Assembly: GCA_964035575.1 (NCBI GenBank)
Contig: OZ037848.1
Coordinates: 930,001-994,000 of the forward strand
DNA length: 64,000 nt
Direction: 5' to 3'
Origin: Rhynchopus sp. YZ270_cl-10
Lineage: Eukaryota; Euglenozoa; Diplonemea; Diplonemida; Diplonemidae
The translations under genes and the position numbers were made by a program. This document shows positions 20,078 to 30,828 of this stretch, piece after piece. The notes beneath the pieces were generated by a model. The model worked only from the letters and a program-made list of their open reading frames with translations. It had not been told where the DNA came from and did no database searches. Every line of letters begins with the position of its first letter. Within the stretch, counting starts at the first letter, position 1.

Positions 20078-23000
20078 CACGACGTTGAAGTAAATGACTT
20101 TACTTGTGGTTTTACATGTAATTTTACTTGTGAAAATAGTTTACTTGTGGCACAAGTAATTACTTGTGATCACAAGTAACTTTTACTTGTGCACAAGTAA
20201 CTTTTTACTTGTGCACAAGTAAAAATCACCTGTCAAAACCTTCTAAGGTGCGCCTCTGTACTAACTGAACTCTCGAAAATTTTTTTGGTCATACCCTAAA
20301 AGTGCCCAATTTTGCAATTCCAGCCAGAATTGAGCAGTTTTGAGCCTTTCTAGGGGTCTAAAACGCGTTTTTGAGGTTTTTTCACCCCCAAAAAACACCC
20401 ATAGGCATTTTAACGTCAAAAACACAAAATCGCGAAGGGCTACGAAGAAGCAGGCAGCAAATATCTATGAGGGTGCTCAGAAGAACGCCTCATAAGAAAC
20501 CTACGACATTGCTCGGAGAGGATTTCTGAAATTTCCGAAGATCAAATCCTGTGAAGAAGATTACACCGTTCGATCACTAGCACAAGGAACGCTTCATTTC
20601 CAATTGTACGGCAAAACAAAATTACAAACTGGGAAAATTAAACTTTTTCTCCTTGAGAAGGCTCGAAAGAAGGCTCAAAAGGCTCAATTTTCCTGGTGGT
20701 GTTCGGGGTATTGGAGAACACAAATTTTCATTTCAATTCACAACTCTTTCACAACAATATATGTCATAGACTGTGTTGTGAAGAGTTGTGACGAGTCATG
20801 TGAACACCTACCATCCCACACATGATGATAATGTTACTAGGGTTTTTGGTGATACGACATGCGAGATTAGATGTTATTTTATAACATGTCACATAGATTT
20901 GACAGGTCTCGTGGGTGGGTCTTCGGAAATGCAACAAAACGACCTCTTGGGCGGAAAAGGATATTTACGCACTTTTTGAGACCGGGGTTTCTTTACTAGA
21001 ACCAGAGGAATCTCATAGTTCAGAGTACGGGTACTTTAGAGTGTTTTCACACACACATGTGACCCCACCGTGGAGAGCAATCAGCTCGCGCAATCAAAAG
21101 AAAGCAGAGAAAAGGGAAAGGAAAAAGGTTGGGTACCGTGCGCCTGCGGCGCTACCTGTTCCCAGTCAAAAACACCACAATTTCATCTGAATTTGGGTTT
21201 TCAGACTGAAAATGCCCCTTGTTTAGGAGTATGGGTTCATATTATGTGAAAATTTAAGTCACTAAAATTTGTCCACTTTTCCGAATATGCCCCACCACAG
21301 CTCGGAAATGCCACAAAACACTGCTTTTTCACCCCCAGACGTAACCCTATTTGAGGTGCGTTTTTTTGGGCCCGAAGCACGATTTTTCAGATTTTTTTCC
21401 AAAAGTTAGCGCGAAGCGAGCGGAAATTTTTTTTGGGGTGTACTTCCGCGAGCGCAGCGAGCAGAAAAAAATTAAGGTGCTGTCATGCCAGTCATCTGGG
21501 GGTCGGGCGAGGGCCCCAACAGTCCGATACCCCCGGAACTGGAGTATAATGAACCGGTCATTTCGGAACGGGAACCAGGGAACGGTTCCCCGGTTCCCCT
21601 AAGAGCAGTCCACGTTGATCCAGAACCAGCTTCTATCCCTCAGAGGCGCTGGCACAAATGGTGAATGTGCAGACAAGGTATGGTTTTATCTCCCCCAGAA
21701 AATACAATTTTCACATATGGGGGGTTTTACACTACTTTTTGCATCCCTGTCTTTCTACATCCTCAAATTCGATAACCATTTTTCTTGAAGTCATAATTAA
21801 CTTCTATTTTCCAAGCTACCATAACCTAACTACACCCCACATTTCCACTCATCACAGGATCGTGAAATCTGAACAGCATCTGCGAGTGCGAGGAGAACCT
21901 TCGCCGTCTCCGACATTCAACTCACACACGTTCACCTGCATCAATACTGAGTTTGCGGATGAAGGGGGGTGGGAACATTTTGTCAGTCACTGCTATTGCC
22001 ATTAACCCAGGGAGCATAGCTAGTGCAAGAAATTCGACTTTGGAAACCTTCCGGAAAGTCTGTCCTCTGCTTGCGGAGGACGAGGCACAAGAAAATATTG
22101 CGTTCCCCCAGAAATCCAGTGCACATTTCACACTCCTTGTGGGTGGTCTTGTTGCCTTTTTGTCACAGTAATTTTGGCCCAGGCATGCTCTCGAAGCATG
22201 ACAATTTAGTGTGTATGGGGCAGGGTGTTGTTTTGTTCTGAATTCTCTTTGTTATAACATCTAAGTCAATCGCGGGTGGTGGTTTGTGTAGCGTGAGGCA
22301 CTCTTTTTAACAAACTTCCTGCGGCTGCTAAAGCGTTATTTCTTCGGATTTAACCCGTACAGCGTAACATAGTGGATTCGCCTGGTCGACACAACCTTTG
22401 ATAGATATGGGATAACCAACCCCCTTCGACCCCTCGTGGGTTCACTGAACAAGCCCTAGTGGTAGTTAAACGCGATTGACATTTACATTCCTAGAGATGA
22501 AAGAACAAGACAACACTTCTGTACCCGCGCATCAAAATTGTGGAAAACTTTGCACCCCAAACACCCTCAACAACGCCCGCCAAAAGGCGCCCCTTGTTGC
22601 TGGGAGTTGGTTCTCATGATACCTGCACAGCGGGCATTCCTCTGAGTCCAACGCATGTTTGGCCTGTCTGCGGCGTTGTACTTCAGGTGCACGAAGACAG
22701 GGTCTGGTGGTAAATTTTGCGTAGTACTGCGACGTGGTACTGCGTGGGTCTGGGAATATGGGTACCTGGGTACAGGATATTTGTTGTCAAAGACATCTTC
22801 CACCATGTATTGAGGAGGGTAAGACAGTGGTCGCAGTTTCTACTTGATAGCATTACAACATTTAACTTCTCCACGGGGGTCTTGGGCCGTTCATTCGGTT
22901 ATACCTTGACTACCGGAAGATATTCTTGAGGCCTTTTTGGTCTCTAGAATATCCGGTCTTCCCGAACGGAGGCACGCTTTGTGTGTTACTACGACCTGGC

Positions 23001-23374
23001 AACTTCCAGCAGTAGGTTAAGTAATCTTTCTTGTAAATTGTTGGATCATTATCTCCTCAGTGCATGAATGCCCCACGTGACTGGACACTTTTGTGTTTGT
23101 CATGTGGAGCTGTGGTTGCTCTTTCACGACTTTTTTCCTTGTACACTGTGTACACTGTGTACCTGTGTACCTGGGTACCTGGGTACCTGGTCAGATCTCT
23201 GACCAGCGCACCGTGTACACAAGTAAAAAGTTACTTGTGCACAAGTAAAAAATTACTTGTGCACAAGTAAAAGTTACTTGTGGCACAAGTAATTACTTGT
23301 GACCACAAGTAAAAATTATTACATGTAAAACCACAAGTAAAACCACAAGTAAAGTAAGTTACTTCAACGTCGTG
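20078..23374. mobile_element. 3.3 kb DNA transposon with CAC termini and subterminal repeats
   Basis: The inverted ends begin CACGACGTTGAAGTAA and are flanked by TA on both sides (20076-20077 and 23375-23376). The first and last 150 bp or so are inverted copies built from about ten ACTTGTG or CACAAGT motifs each. CAC ends, a 2-3 bp duplication and dense subterminal motifs are typical of CACTA (EnSpm) elements; the assignment is inference. A segment near the right end (22712-23190) is nearly identical to 29319-29780 in the element at 28596-30466. It carries one short coding-like frame (22567-22806) but no complete transposase. Confidence 0.75.
22567..22806 (-). CDS. Short transposon ORF, function unknown
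   Basis: 79 codons from an ATG (MVEDVFDNKYPVPRYPYSQT...). The sequence is coding-like (GC-richer than its surroundings) and ends with a Cys-bearing basic tail (ARCAGIMRTNSQQQGAPF, GGRC). The frame extends upstream in phase by about a dozen residues without an ATG, so it may be the last exon of a transposase. The N-terminal half is also present at 29319-29440, where the Cys tail is missing. Confidence 0.35.
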   Translation of the reverse strand: MVEDVFDNKYPVPRYPYSQTHAVPRRSTTQNLPPDPVFVHLKYNAADRPNMRWTQRNARCAGIMRTNSQQQGAPFGGRC

Positions 23375-23525
23375 TACACCAACTGCGGGGGTATCCCTAA
23401 CGTGAGGAGTAGGTGAGGAAAGTGTGTCGATTGGGGGGGGAAATGGGGAAGGAGGAGAAGGTTACTTTGCATGTTCTTGTCCAATTTGCGCTTCTTTCCC
23501 TCCACTCCCCAATTCAGTCATCTTA

Positions 23526-23760
23526 CTGGGGGGGCCGAATAGTAGACCCCCCCTGTATATTTTTTTTTCCACATTTTACCACAACTACTCAAAACATGAA
23601 ATCTGTTGCTTTATTGGACTCATCGGGCATTTTTGTGATCTGGACATGGGGGTCAGAATCCACTTTCGAGCACCTAAAATAGGGTTAAAAAAATTGAAGT
23701 CTAAAATTTAGGGGGGGGTCTACTATTCAAAGGGGGGGTCTACTATTCGACCCCCCCCAG
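23526..23760. mobile_element. 235 bp MITE with TA target duplication
   Basis: Terminal inverted repeats of about 28 bp start CTGGGGGGG, followed by CGAATAGTAGACCCCCCC. TA lies on each side (23524-23525 and 23761-23762), as for Tc1/mariner-type (Stowaway-like) MITEs. The right end has a second internal copy of the GGGGGGGTCTACTATTC motif. No coding capacity. Confidence 0.85.
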
Positions 23761-23762
23761 TA

Positions 23763-24335
23763 ATGAAAATAGTAAAACCCATTTTTTGTTTAGTTGGTCA
23801 CCGCTGTCCACGTCATACGTTTGCTTGTTCCTTTTTGTTGTGTCGACAAATCACCTACCGAGGTAGGGTCTACTGGACGGACGGATTCCAAAAATGTAAA
23901 TGCCGGTGTTTTTGGACGATGCAGATTGCCCGACCAAAAAAACCACCACAAAATATAAAGTGTACCCCCCCTTGTGTCAAGGACCTGTCAAAAAAGGCCC
24001 CCTCCGGAACACCAAAAATACTTTTATTGTTCACTTTGTCAAAATCTCTTTGTTTTTCTCTTTGTCTATTTTTCCTGCATTTTTTATTCTCTTCTTTGTA
24101 CTTTCTTTTGTTTTGGTTGTTGTTAGATAAGCTCAATCGCCTATCGAGTTCTGTGAATAGCACGGAACTCCTTTTCATGTGTATCCATGGAAAACAGTAT
24201 CATATGTGATACCTTCATAGAGTTTCTGGAAATACAAAAAAAAGAGCAGTTTAAATGTGCTAAAACGCAGCTCGTCAGCTCATGAGACTGCACCACGTCC
24301 GATGCGAAGTGTGCTGTCAACAGGCTGTGCGTCTC
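23763..24335. other. Intergenic, 3' side of the LRR gene
   Basis: AT-rich with long T runs. A family-7-like block (TGCTAAAACGCAGCTCGTCA, near 24258) lies just below the LRR stop. No coding-like frame is seen. Confidence 0.45.
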
Positions 24336-26423
24336 TCATTGCGACAGTCTCGGGCGCTTGCGGTCTTCGTCCTGAGATTCGTCACGCTTTCGCTTCGGAC
24401 GGTCCTCCACCACAAACTCGCTAAACTTCGCCTTCTTCACAGCTTTTAACACAGAAGCACTGCATCCAGAGACGTACACGCTTTCCAAACTTCGCAACGG
24501 GCAGATGGCGAATGACCACCCAGGTAATCTGCTGAGCGAAGACAAGTCCAGCGTTCTTAAGCTGCTGCATCCGTTTAGGAAATTGGGATAAATACCCTTA
24601 AGACTGCTCAGTGGTGACAAGTCCAGAATTGTTAAACTGCTGCATGCGTTGAGGAAATTGTTAAAAATCCACACCACACTGCTGAGTGAAGTCAAGTCGA
24701 TCGTTGTTAACCCACTGCATCCGTTCAGGAAATTGCTGGAAATCGACGTAAGACTGCTGAGTGAAGACAAGTCCAGCGCTGTTAAACTAGTGCATCCGTT
24801 GAGAAAGAAGTCCCCAGTCCCCTTCAGACTGCTGAGTGAAGACAAGTCCAGCGTTCTTAAACTAGTGCATCCGTTGAGAAAGAAGTCCCCAGTCCGCGTA
24901 AGACTGCTGAGAGACATGCTGAGCGTTGTTAAACTGGTGCATTCGTCCAGGAAGAAGTCTCCGACCTGCGTAAGACTGCTGAGCGGCGACAAGTCCAGTG
25001 TTGTTAACCCACTACATCCGCTCAGGAAATTGTCCCCAACCTGCATAAGACTGCTGAATGGTGTCAAGTCCAGTGTTGTTAACCCACTGCATCCGTTCAG
25101 GAAATTGTTCTCAATCGACGCAAGACTGCTGAGCGAAGGCAAATCCAGTGTGGCTAAACTGCTGCATTCGTTGAGGAAATAGCTCCCTACTTGCGTAAGA
25201 CTGCTGAGAGAAGACAAATCCAGTGCTGTTAAGCCACATCTGCTCAGGAAATAGTCCCCAACCTGCGTAAGACTGCTGAGAGAAGACAAGTCCAGCGTTG
25301 TTAAATTGCAGCATTTGCTGAGAAAGTGGTCCCCAACTTGCGTAAGACTGCTGAGAGAAGACAAATCTAACGCTGCTAAGCTACTACATCTGTACAGGAA
25401 GTTGTCCCCTACTTGCGCAAGACTACTGAGAGAAGACAGGTTCAACGTTGTCAAACCGCTACATCTGCTGAGAAAGTAGTCGCCAACTTGTGCAAGACTG
25501 CTGAGCGACGACAAGTCCAGCGTTGTTAACCTGCTGCATTCATTGATAAAGTAGTCCCCAACCTGCGTAAGACTGTGGAGCGACGACAAGTCCAGCGTTG
25601 TTAACCTGCTGCATCCATTGAGAAAGCGGTCCCCAACCTGCGTAAGACTGCGGAGCGAAGACAAGTCCAGCGTTGTTAAATTGCTGCATCCATCGAGAAA
25701 GTGGTCCCCAACTTGCGTAAGACTGCTGAGAGAAGACAAATCTAACGCTGCTAAGCTACTACATCTGTACAGGAAGTTGTCCCCTACTTGCGTAAGACTG
25801 CTGAGAGAAGACAGGTTCAACGCTGTTAAAGCACGGCACCCGTAGAGAAAGTTGTCCCCAACCTGCGTAAGACTGTGGAGCGAAGATAAGTCGACAGTTG
25901 TTAAGTTGCAAAAGTAGGGTAAATTGACAAAATTGTCGTCAATCCGCGTAACACTGCTGAATGAAGACAAGTCAATCGTTCTTAAGTTCCCACAACCTTT
26001 GAGAAAGTTGCTCCCGATTCGCGTGACAGCCGACCCAGCACTGAGATCAAATTGCCTTAAACCGTTGTGGCTAAAGAAATCACAAGGAATGACAGTCACA
26101 ACCTCTGCCTGCAGAAACAAATTCACCACACGAAGATCTCCCAGCTTCTGGAACCTCTCCGGCGTCAGGTCTGTCTCACCCAACTCACGAAGCGCTGTAA
26201 TGGATTCGTACTTCTTTGACTTCGTCAGCACAATCGTATCCCCAGCACTCAGCTGCGTCATGTCCGCTCCTTCGCCCATCACTTCGCCTTTGAAAATCAT
26301 GTGGAAGCTGTCTTCAGGCAACCCCACTGCAGATGCCACCTTCCGACGCATGTGCCCAGTTGTGTCATCCACACCCACCTCGATCACGTACGTCCTGTCG
26401 GAGAAGGCCACATTCAGATCCAT
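24336..26423 (-). CDS. Ubiquitin-like domain / leucine-rich repeat protein
   Basis: 695 residues from ATG 26423, uninterrupted. Residues 1-67 read as a ubiquitin-like fold (MDLNVAFSDRTYVIEVGVDD...VGLPEDSFHMIFKGEVM...LSAGDTIVL). From about residue 125 there are 21 leucine-rich repeats of about 25 residues (LTTLDLSSLSSLTQVGDNFL...GCSS), the BspA/TpLRR-like type common in metamonads and used for protein binding. In DNA these are 75 bp tandem units, so copy number can change by recombination. The last residues are a lysine/arginine-rich tail (RPKRKRDESQDEDRKRPRLS) that looks like a nuclear localisation signal. There is no signal peptide or membrane segment. A ubiquitin-like head on an LRR scaffold suggests a proteasome- or ubiquitin-linked adaptor, which is inference. 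An acceptor-like CACACAG ends 10 nt before the ATG. Confidence 0.88.
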   Translation of the reverse strand: MDLNVAFSDRTYVIEVGVDDTTGHMRRKVASAVGLPEDSFHMIFKGEVMGEGADMTQLSAGDTIVLTKSKKYESITALRELGETDLTPERFQKLGDLRVVNLFLQAEVVTVIPCDFFSHNGLRQFDLSAGSAVTRIGSNFLKGCGNLRTIDLSSFSSVTRIDDNFVNLPYFCNLTTVDLSSLHSLTQVGDNFLYGCRALTALNLSSLSSLTQVGDNFLYRCSSLAALDLSSLSSLTQVGDHFLDGCSNLTTLDLSSLRSLTQVGDRFLNGCSRLTTLDLSSLHSLTQVGDYFINECSRLTTLDLSSLSSLAQVGDYFLSRCSGLTTLNLSSLSSLAQVGDNFLYRCSSLAALDLSSLSSLTQVGDHFLSKCCNLTTLDLSSLSSLTQVGDYFLSRCGLTALDLSSLSSLTQVGSYFLNECSSLATLDLPSLSSLASIENNFLNGCSGLTTLDLTPFSSLMQVGDNFLSGCSGLTTLDLSPLSSLTQVGDFFLDECTSLTTLSMSLSSLTRTGDFFLNGCTSLRTLDLSSLSSLKGTGDFFLNGCTSLTALDLSSLSSLTSISSNFLNGCSGLTTIDLTSLSSVVWIFNNFLNACSSLTILDLSPLSSLKGIYPNFLNGCSSLRTLDLSSLSRLPGWSFAICPLRSLESVYVSGCSASVLKAVKKAKFSEFVVEDRPKRKRDESQDEDRKRPRLSQ

Positions 26424-28402
26424 GTCTACGTTGCTGTGTGTGTTTTCTTTTTACTGCTGTGGTTGTGTTGTGGGGACTATGGGGGAAGTGGTGTTTGCCG
26501 TCACCTTATTTGCTTCAATTCTGAATCAGAAAGTTGTTCCGACCCTGAGCTACATTGCCTGGCATGAGCCGTGACGGGAACTGCATATCCTTTGCCTGTG
26601 AGAGCTCACATTACTTCCCGTCGTCACACCTGAACTCGATGTACGATTTTGACCCCAAAACAAAAACAAAAAAAAAAAACAAAAAAAAAAAAAAATTCCA
26701 TTTTGACCCAAATGGGTCCAGAGGTACCACAGGAACCGGTTTTTGACACATTTATGTTCGCTGAATACCCGCAATATAGGGGTGTTCCAAATATCGCGTT
26801 GCAGTTGCGTCAATATTTATAAAATTAGAGAGAAAAAAACTATCAAAAAAAAAAATCCTTTTTTTCTTCTTCCCTCTCTTCTAAAGATCTATTGGGTGGA
26901 GGGAGGAGGGCAGGGATGGGCGTGCTAAAACTTTTGAACCGTTTTTTTTTTCCCCTCTTGAAATGTTGGTGAAATGAAAGCGTGCAGCCTGGTTAATTAT
27001 GGTTTTTCTTATGCATTTTGCAAGAGCTGGTGTCCCTGTTCTCTTTTGCTCTGCTGAGGCAGTGTGTCTACGCGCATTGGCCTTTTGGGATTAAATCGCG
27101 GTGTATCTTCTCGCCCCTGTACTGAAGTAGACATCGTGTGGCTTCTGTTACACGTCGTTCCTGGGACACCGTAAGAATCGTGTTTGGGCTGGGAGGGGCA
27201 GCGCCCCCCAGCGATTTTACTTTTACTTAGCACTGCATGTGCTTAGAAAACCCAATTTTTTTACCCTTCGAAAGTGCATTTGAGTATCGTCGTCAAAGAA
27301 AAAGATTGCTTTTTTTGGCACTTTCAAGACCAGGCTCCGCTGAGTTCACCACCTATTTTGCTCGATTTTTTTTAGTGGCCGGTAATTACTTACTGTCTGT
27401 GTAGCCAAAATCTCTGGACGCAGCGTAAAATAAATAATTGGAAAAGGGTCATTCACCATGCAAATGCACAGCCGTTTTTTCTAATTTTTTTTTTTCCTTT
27501 CCATTTTCTGTTTTCCCTCCCGTTTTGTTTTATCTTTCTTTTTTGATCTCAGGACAATGCCAAGCAACTCTCCATAAGGTGGCAATATGCTACAAGGATA
27601 CAATCGCTTGTCAACCACTTTCCCTGTTTCCTGCACTTCCAGGGTTGCAAAAGAAAGGATATAAATATCCATAGCAGTAACGTGGAGCGAGAGTGTTTTT
27701 TGTTTGTTGTTTGTTGAAAACTTGGTTGTATTAGTGTAGACACCCGAGGATGAACTCCACAAAAACGCCACGATAATGTTTTTTTTTTCCTTTTTCCTTT
27801 TTTTTGAAAATTTGTTGGAATAGCGCAGTTGCCACTTGTGCAAGCTCCACTGTCATTTTACTTTTCTTTTTTGGTTAGTTTTGTTTGTTTGTTTGTTTGT
27901 TTGTTTGTTTTATTTTCTTTTTCTTTTCTCATTCTTCATACCTCCCCGAGAGTCTCGGGGACTCTGAACAGCTTTGTTATGTATACGGTAACCGTGTAAC
28001 GGTAACAGGGTAACGTGAGAATGTTTTAGTATTTGTTAGAATACTCTATGGATATTTCTACTATTAGCTTTTTTTTTTCTATTTCTAAAACCCTCCCCAT
28101 TTGCTGGCGTTCTTTTCAATAAAAGAACGCTTTGTGTGTGATTTTGGCCTCAAAAAAAGGGGGACAACGTGGAGCCTCAGGTGCAAAAAAAAAAGGGGGG
28201 AGGGGGAAAGTTATTTGTGTCTCTTTGTTGCTGTTCGTTGCATTGAAGCATCTACTATCGCATCAGGATGGCAGCCACGTTGTTTCTTCTCCCCAAGGTG
28301 CAACACAACAAAAAAAAAGAGGGTAGGGTGAAGTTGAAAGTGCAAACCCCTCTGAAACGCAGGTATTGACACAACGTGGAGGGAGAATTTTTTTCTTTCC
28401 TT
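26424..28402. other. Long AT-rich intergenic stretch
   Basis: Contains poly-A runs (26657-26695), the hairpin CCGAGAGTCTCGG (about 27946), a TTTG microsatellite (about 27883-27912) and a family 3 copy (27726-27760). A variant of family 3 follows near 27808. No frame looks coding. Confidence 0.5.
27726..27760 (+). repeat. Family 3 copy
   Basis: GTATTAGTGTAGACACCCGA and GGATGAACTCCAC, one base different from the copy at 10790-10830. Confidence 0.6.
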
Positions 28403-28520
28403 TTGACTTGAAATGCAAAAAGCCATCTCGTGAGCAGTGTACCTTTTGGTGCATGACCGTGGGGTGGACCCACAAACCATGCAGTCTTACAATAGGTTTT
28501 GTGGTTTGCATCTGATATGC
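28403..28520 (+). repeat. Family 1 copy 5 (full length)
   Basis: Runs from TTGACTTGAAATGCAAA through GTGTACCTTTTGGTGCATGA and AACCATGCAGTC to TTTGCATCTGATAT. One of the most complete copies. Confidence 0.8.
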
Positions 28521-28563
28521 CCACAAAAAGAAAAAGACAGAAAGAAAAATAAAAGTTAAAAAT

Positions 28564-28595
28564 ATGGACCTAAGCCTCTCTCTGTGCTTAGTCCC
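28564..28595 (+). repeat. Family 2 copy, interrupted by a transposon
   Basis: GGACCTAAGCCTCTC...TGTGCTTAGTCCC, then the CAC terminus of the element at 28596. The family's usual continuation is displaced to the other side of the insertion. Confidence 0.55.
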
Positions 28596-30466
28596 CACGG
28601 TGGAGTCTGACCAGCCTGGCCTGAGGCCAAACCGGACTCACCCCCGAGTCCGCCTGGCCGGACTCGGGGTCCGGCCAACCAGACTCAGGGGTCCGCCTGG
28701 CCGGACCCCGAGTCTGGTTGGCCGGACCCTGAGTCCGGTTGGCCGGACCCAAAAAAAAAAAATTTTTTTTTTGACATCACAAAAATGCCCTTGGTGGGTC
28801 CATATGACCTCAAAACTGGACTAAAAATGCAAATATGGTGCTTCCCGGGGGGTATGCATTTCACAAATTTTCAATTCAATTCACAACTTTTCACAACTAT
28901 TCACAACTTTTCACCACCCTTTTTTTCTTCGTTGGTGAAGCTTTTAAATGCCGGCATTTGCATTTCCGGAATCCGTCCGGCCAGTGGTGGGGTCAATTTG
29001 CCGAAATGGACAAGTTCTCGTCATTTCCGCACAGTGCACAGTACACAGGTACACAGGTACACCACATCACGTTCTATCTTGTGAATCCCAGCATACCCCT
29101 CAATGGGTGGGTCACCACCCAACCCAAAAAAAACCCCCCCAAAAAAAAAAAATCAATTCACAACTTTTCACAACTTTTCACAACTTTTCACAATTTTTCA
29201 CCATTTTTCACCAGCCTTCACAATTTTATAGCGGTTTTCGAGTTGTGAAAACTTGTGAAAACTTGTCACATTTTGTGAAAATTTGTGAAATGCATACCCC
29301 CCGGGAAGCACCAAAATAAATTTGCGTAGTACTGCGACGTGGTACTGCGTGGGTCTGGGAATTTGGGTACCTGGGTACAGGAAATTTGTTGTGGAAGACA
29401 TCAACCACCATGCATTGAGGAGGGTAAGACAGTGGTCGCATTTTCTACTTGATAGCATTACAACATTTAACTTCTCCACGGGGGTCTTGGGCCGTTCATT
29501 CGGTTCTACCTTGACTACCGGAAGATATTCTTGAGGCCTTTTTGGTCTCTAGAATATCCGGTCTTCCCGAACGGAGGCACACTTTGTGTGTTACTACGAC
29601 CTGGCAATTTCCAGCAGTAGGTTAAGTAATCTTTCTTGTAAATTGTTGGATCATTATCTCCTCAGTGCATGAATGCCCCACGTGACTGGACACTTTTGTG
29701 TTTGTCATGTGGAGCTGTGGTTGCTCTTTCACGACTTTTTTCCTTGTACACAGTGTACCGTGACCGTGTACCTGGGTACCTGGGTACCTGGGTACCTGGG
29801 TACCTGGGTACCTGGGTACCTGGGTACCTGGGTACCTGGGTACCTGGGTACCTGGGTACCTGGGTACCTGGGTACCTGGGTACCTGGGTACCTGGGTACC
29901 TGGGTACCTGGGTACCTGGGTACCTGGGTACCTGGGTACCTGGGTACCTGGGTACCTGGGTCCTGGGTACCTGGGTACCTGGGTACCTGGGTACCTGGGT
30001 ACCTGGGTACCTGGGTACCTGGGTACCTGGGTACCTGGGTACCTGGGTACCTGGGTACCTGGGTACCTGGGTACCTGGGTACCTGGGTACCTGGGTACCT
30101 GGGTACCTGGGTACCTGGGTACCTGGGTACCTGGGTCCTGGGTACCTGGGTACCTGGGTACCTGGGTACCTGGGTACCTGGGTACCTGGGACCTGGGTAC
30201 CTGGGTACCTGGGTACCTGGGTACCTGGGTACCTGGGTACCTGGGTACCTGGGTACCTGGGTACCTGGGTACCTGGGTACCTGGGTACCTGGGTACCTGG
30301 GTACCTGGGTACCTGGGTACCTGGGGCGGCCAGGCGGACCCACGGGTCCGCCTGGCCTGACTCGGGGTCCGGCCAACCGGACTCGGGGGTCCGCCTGGCC
30401 GGACTCAGGGGTCCGTCCTTTAGTCCGGCCAAAAGGGTCCGGCCATTTTGGTCACACTCCACCGTG
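28596..30466. mobile_element. 1.9 kb DNA transposon with CAC termini, 3 bp duplication
   Basis: Inverted ends CACGGTGGAGT.TGACC, with CCC on both sides (28593-28595 and 30467-30469). Both ends continue into GC-rich arrays of CCGGACTC/GGTCCGGCC motifs (28610-28750 and 30330-30445). The interior has TTTTCACAACT repeats (28866-28920 and 29155-29290), a segment of about 460 bp shared with the element at 20078-23374, and an 8 bp minisatellite. The ends again fit the CACTA type. No transposase frame is present. Confidence 0.78.
29769..30324. repeat. 8 bp minisatellite, about 70 copies
   Basis: Tandem CCTGGGTA (KpnI/Acc65I sites GGTACC throughout), with three 2 bp losses that shift the register. 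The related transposon has only about three units at the same place (about 23165-23190). Both strands stay open because the unit holds no stop, so the long frames here are artefacts. Confidence 0.95.
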
Positions 30467-30469
30467 CCC

Positions 30470-30828
30470 TATAAAAAAAAATATCTGCTTGCGTCATCTA
30501 GTAGACGCAAGCACGTGGTGCTCTACAGGGGAGGAGAGGGGAGGGGAGCAAAAAAAGCAAAAAAAAAAAGCAATCAAAAAGCAATCATCTACGTTCTATC
30601 GTCCCAATCCGAGTATCTATTATTGAAGCAATTTGAATCGACGAAAGCGTCCATGTCAAATATTTGTCCAAAAAATAAAAATAAAAATAAAAATAGCAAT
30701 TGCATACTTACTATGCTATGCAGTCACCAAAAAAACAACCTTTTTTTCACCAATTGGTTTCCCCCTTTTAATTTCTTCTTTTTTGTTGTAACAAATACAC
30801 CAGGGTCGCACAGTCTCCAGCGGGAAAA
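30470..30828. other. Intergenic, 3' side of the kinesin gene
   Basis: A-rich, with an AAAAT run near 30670-30695. Nothing else is recognised. Confidence 0.45.

Noticed and set aside
27883-27912. Telomere-like repeat
   Set aside because: The TTTG run is a plain microsatellite; no TTAGG- or TAGGG-type tandem array occurs anywhere in the window.
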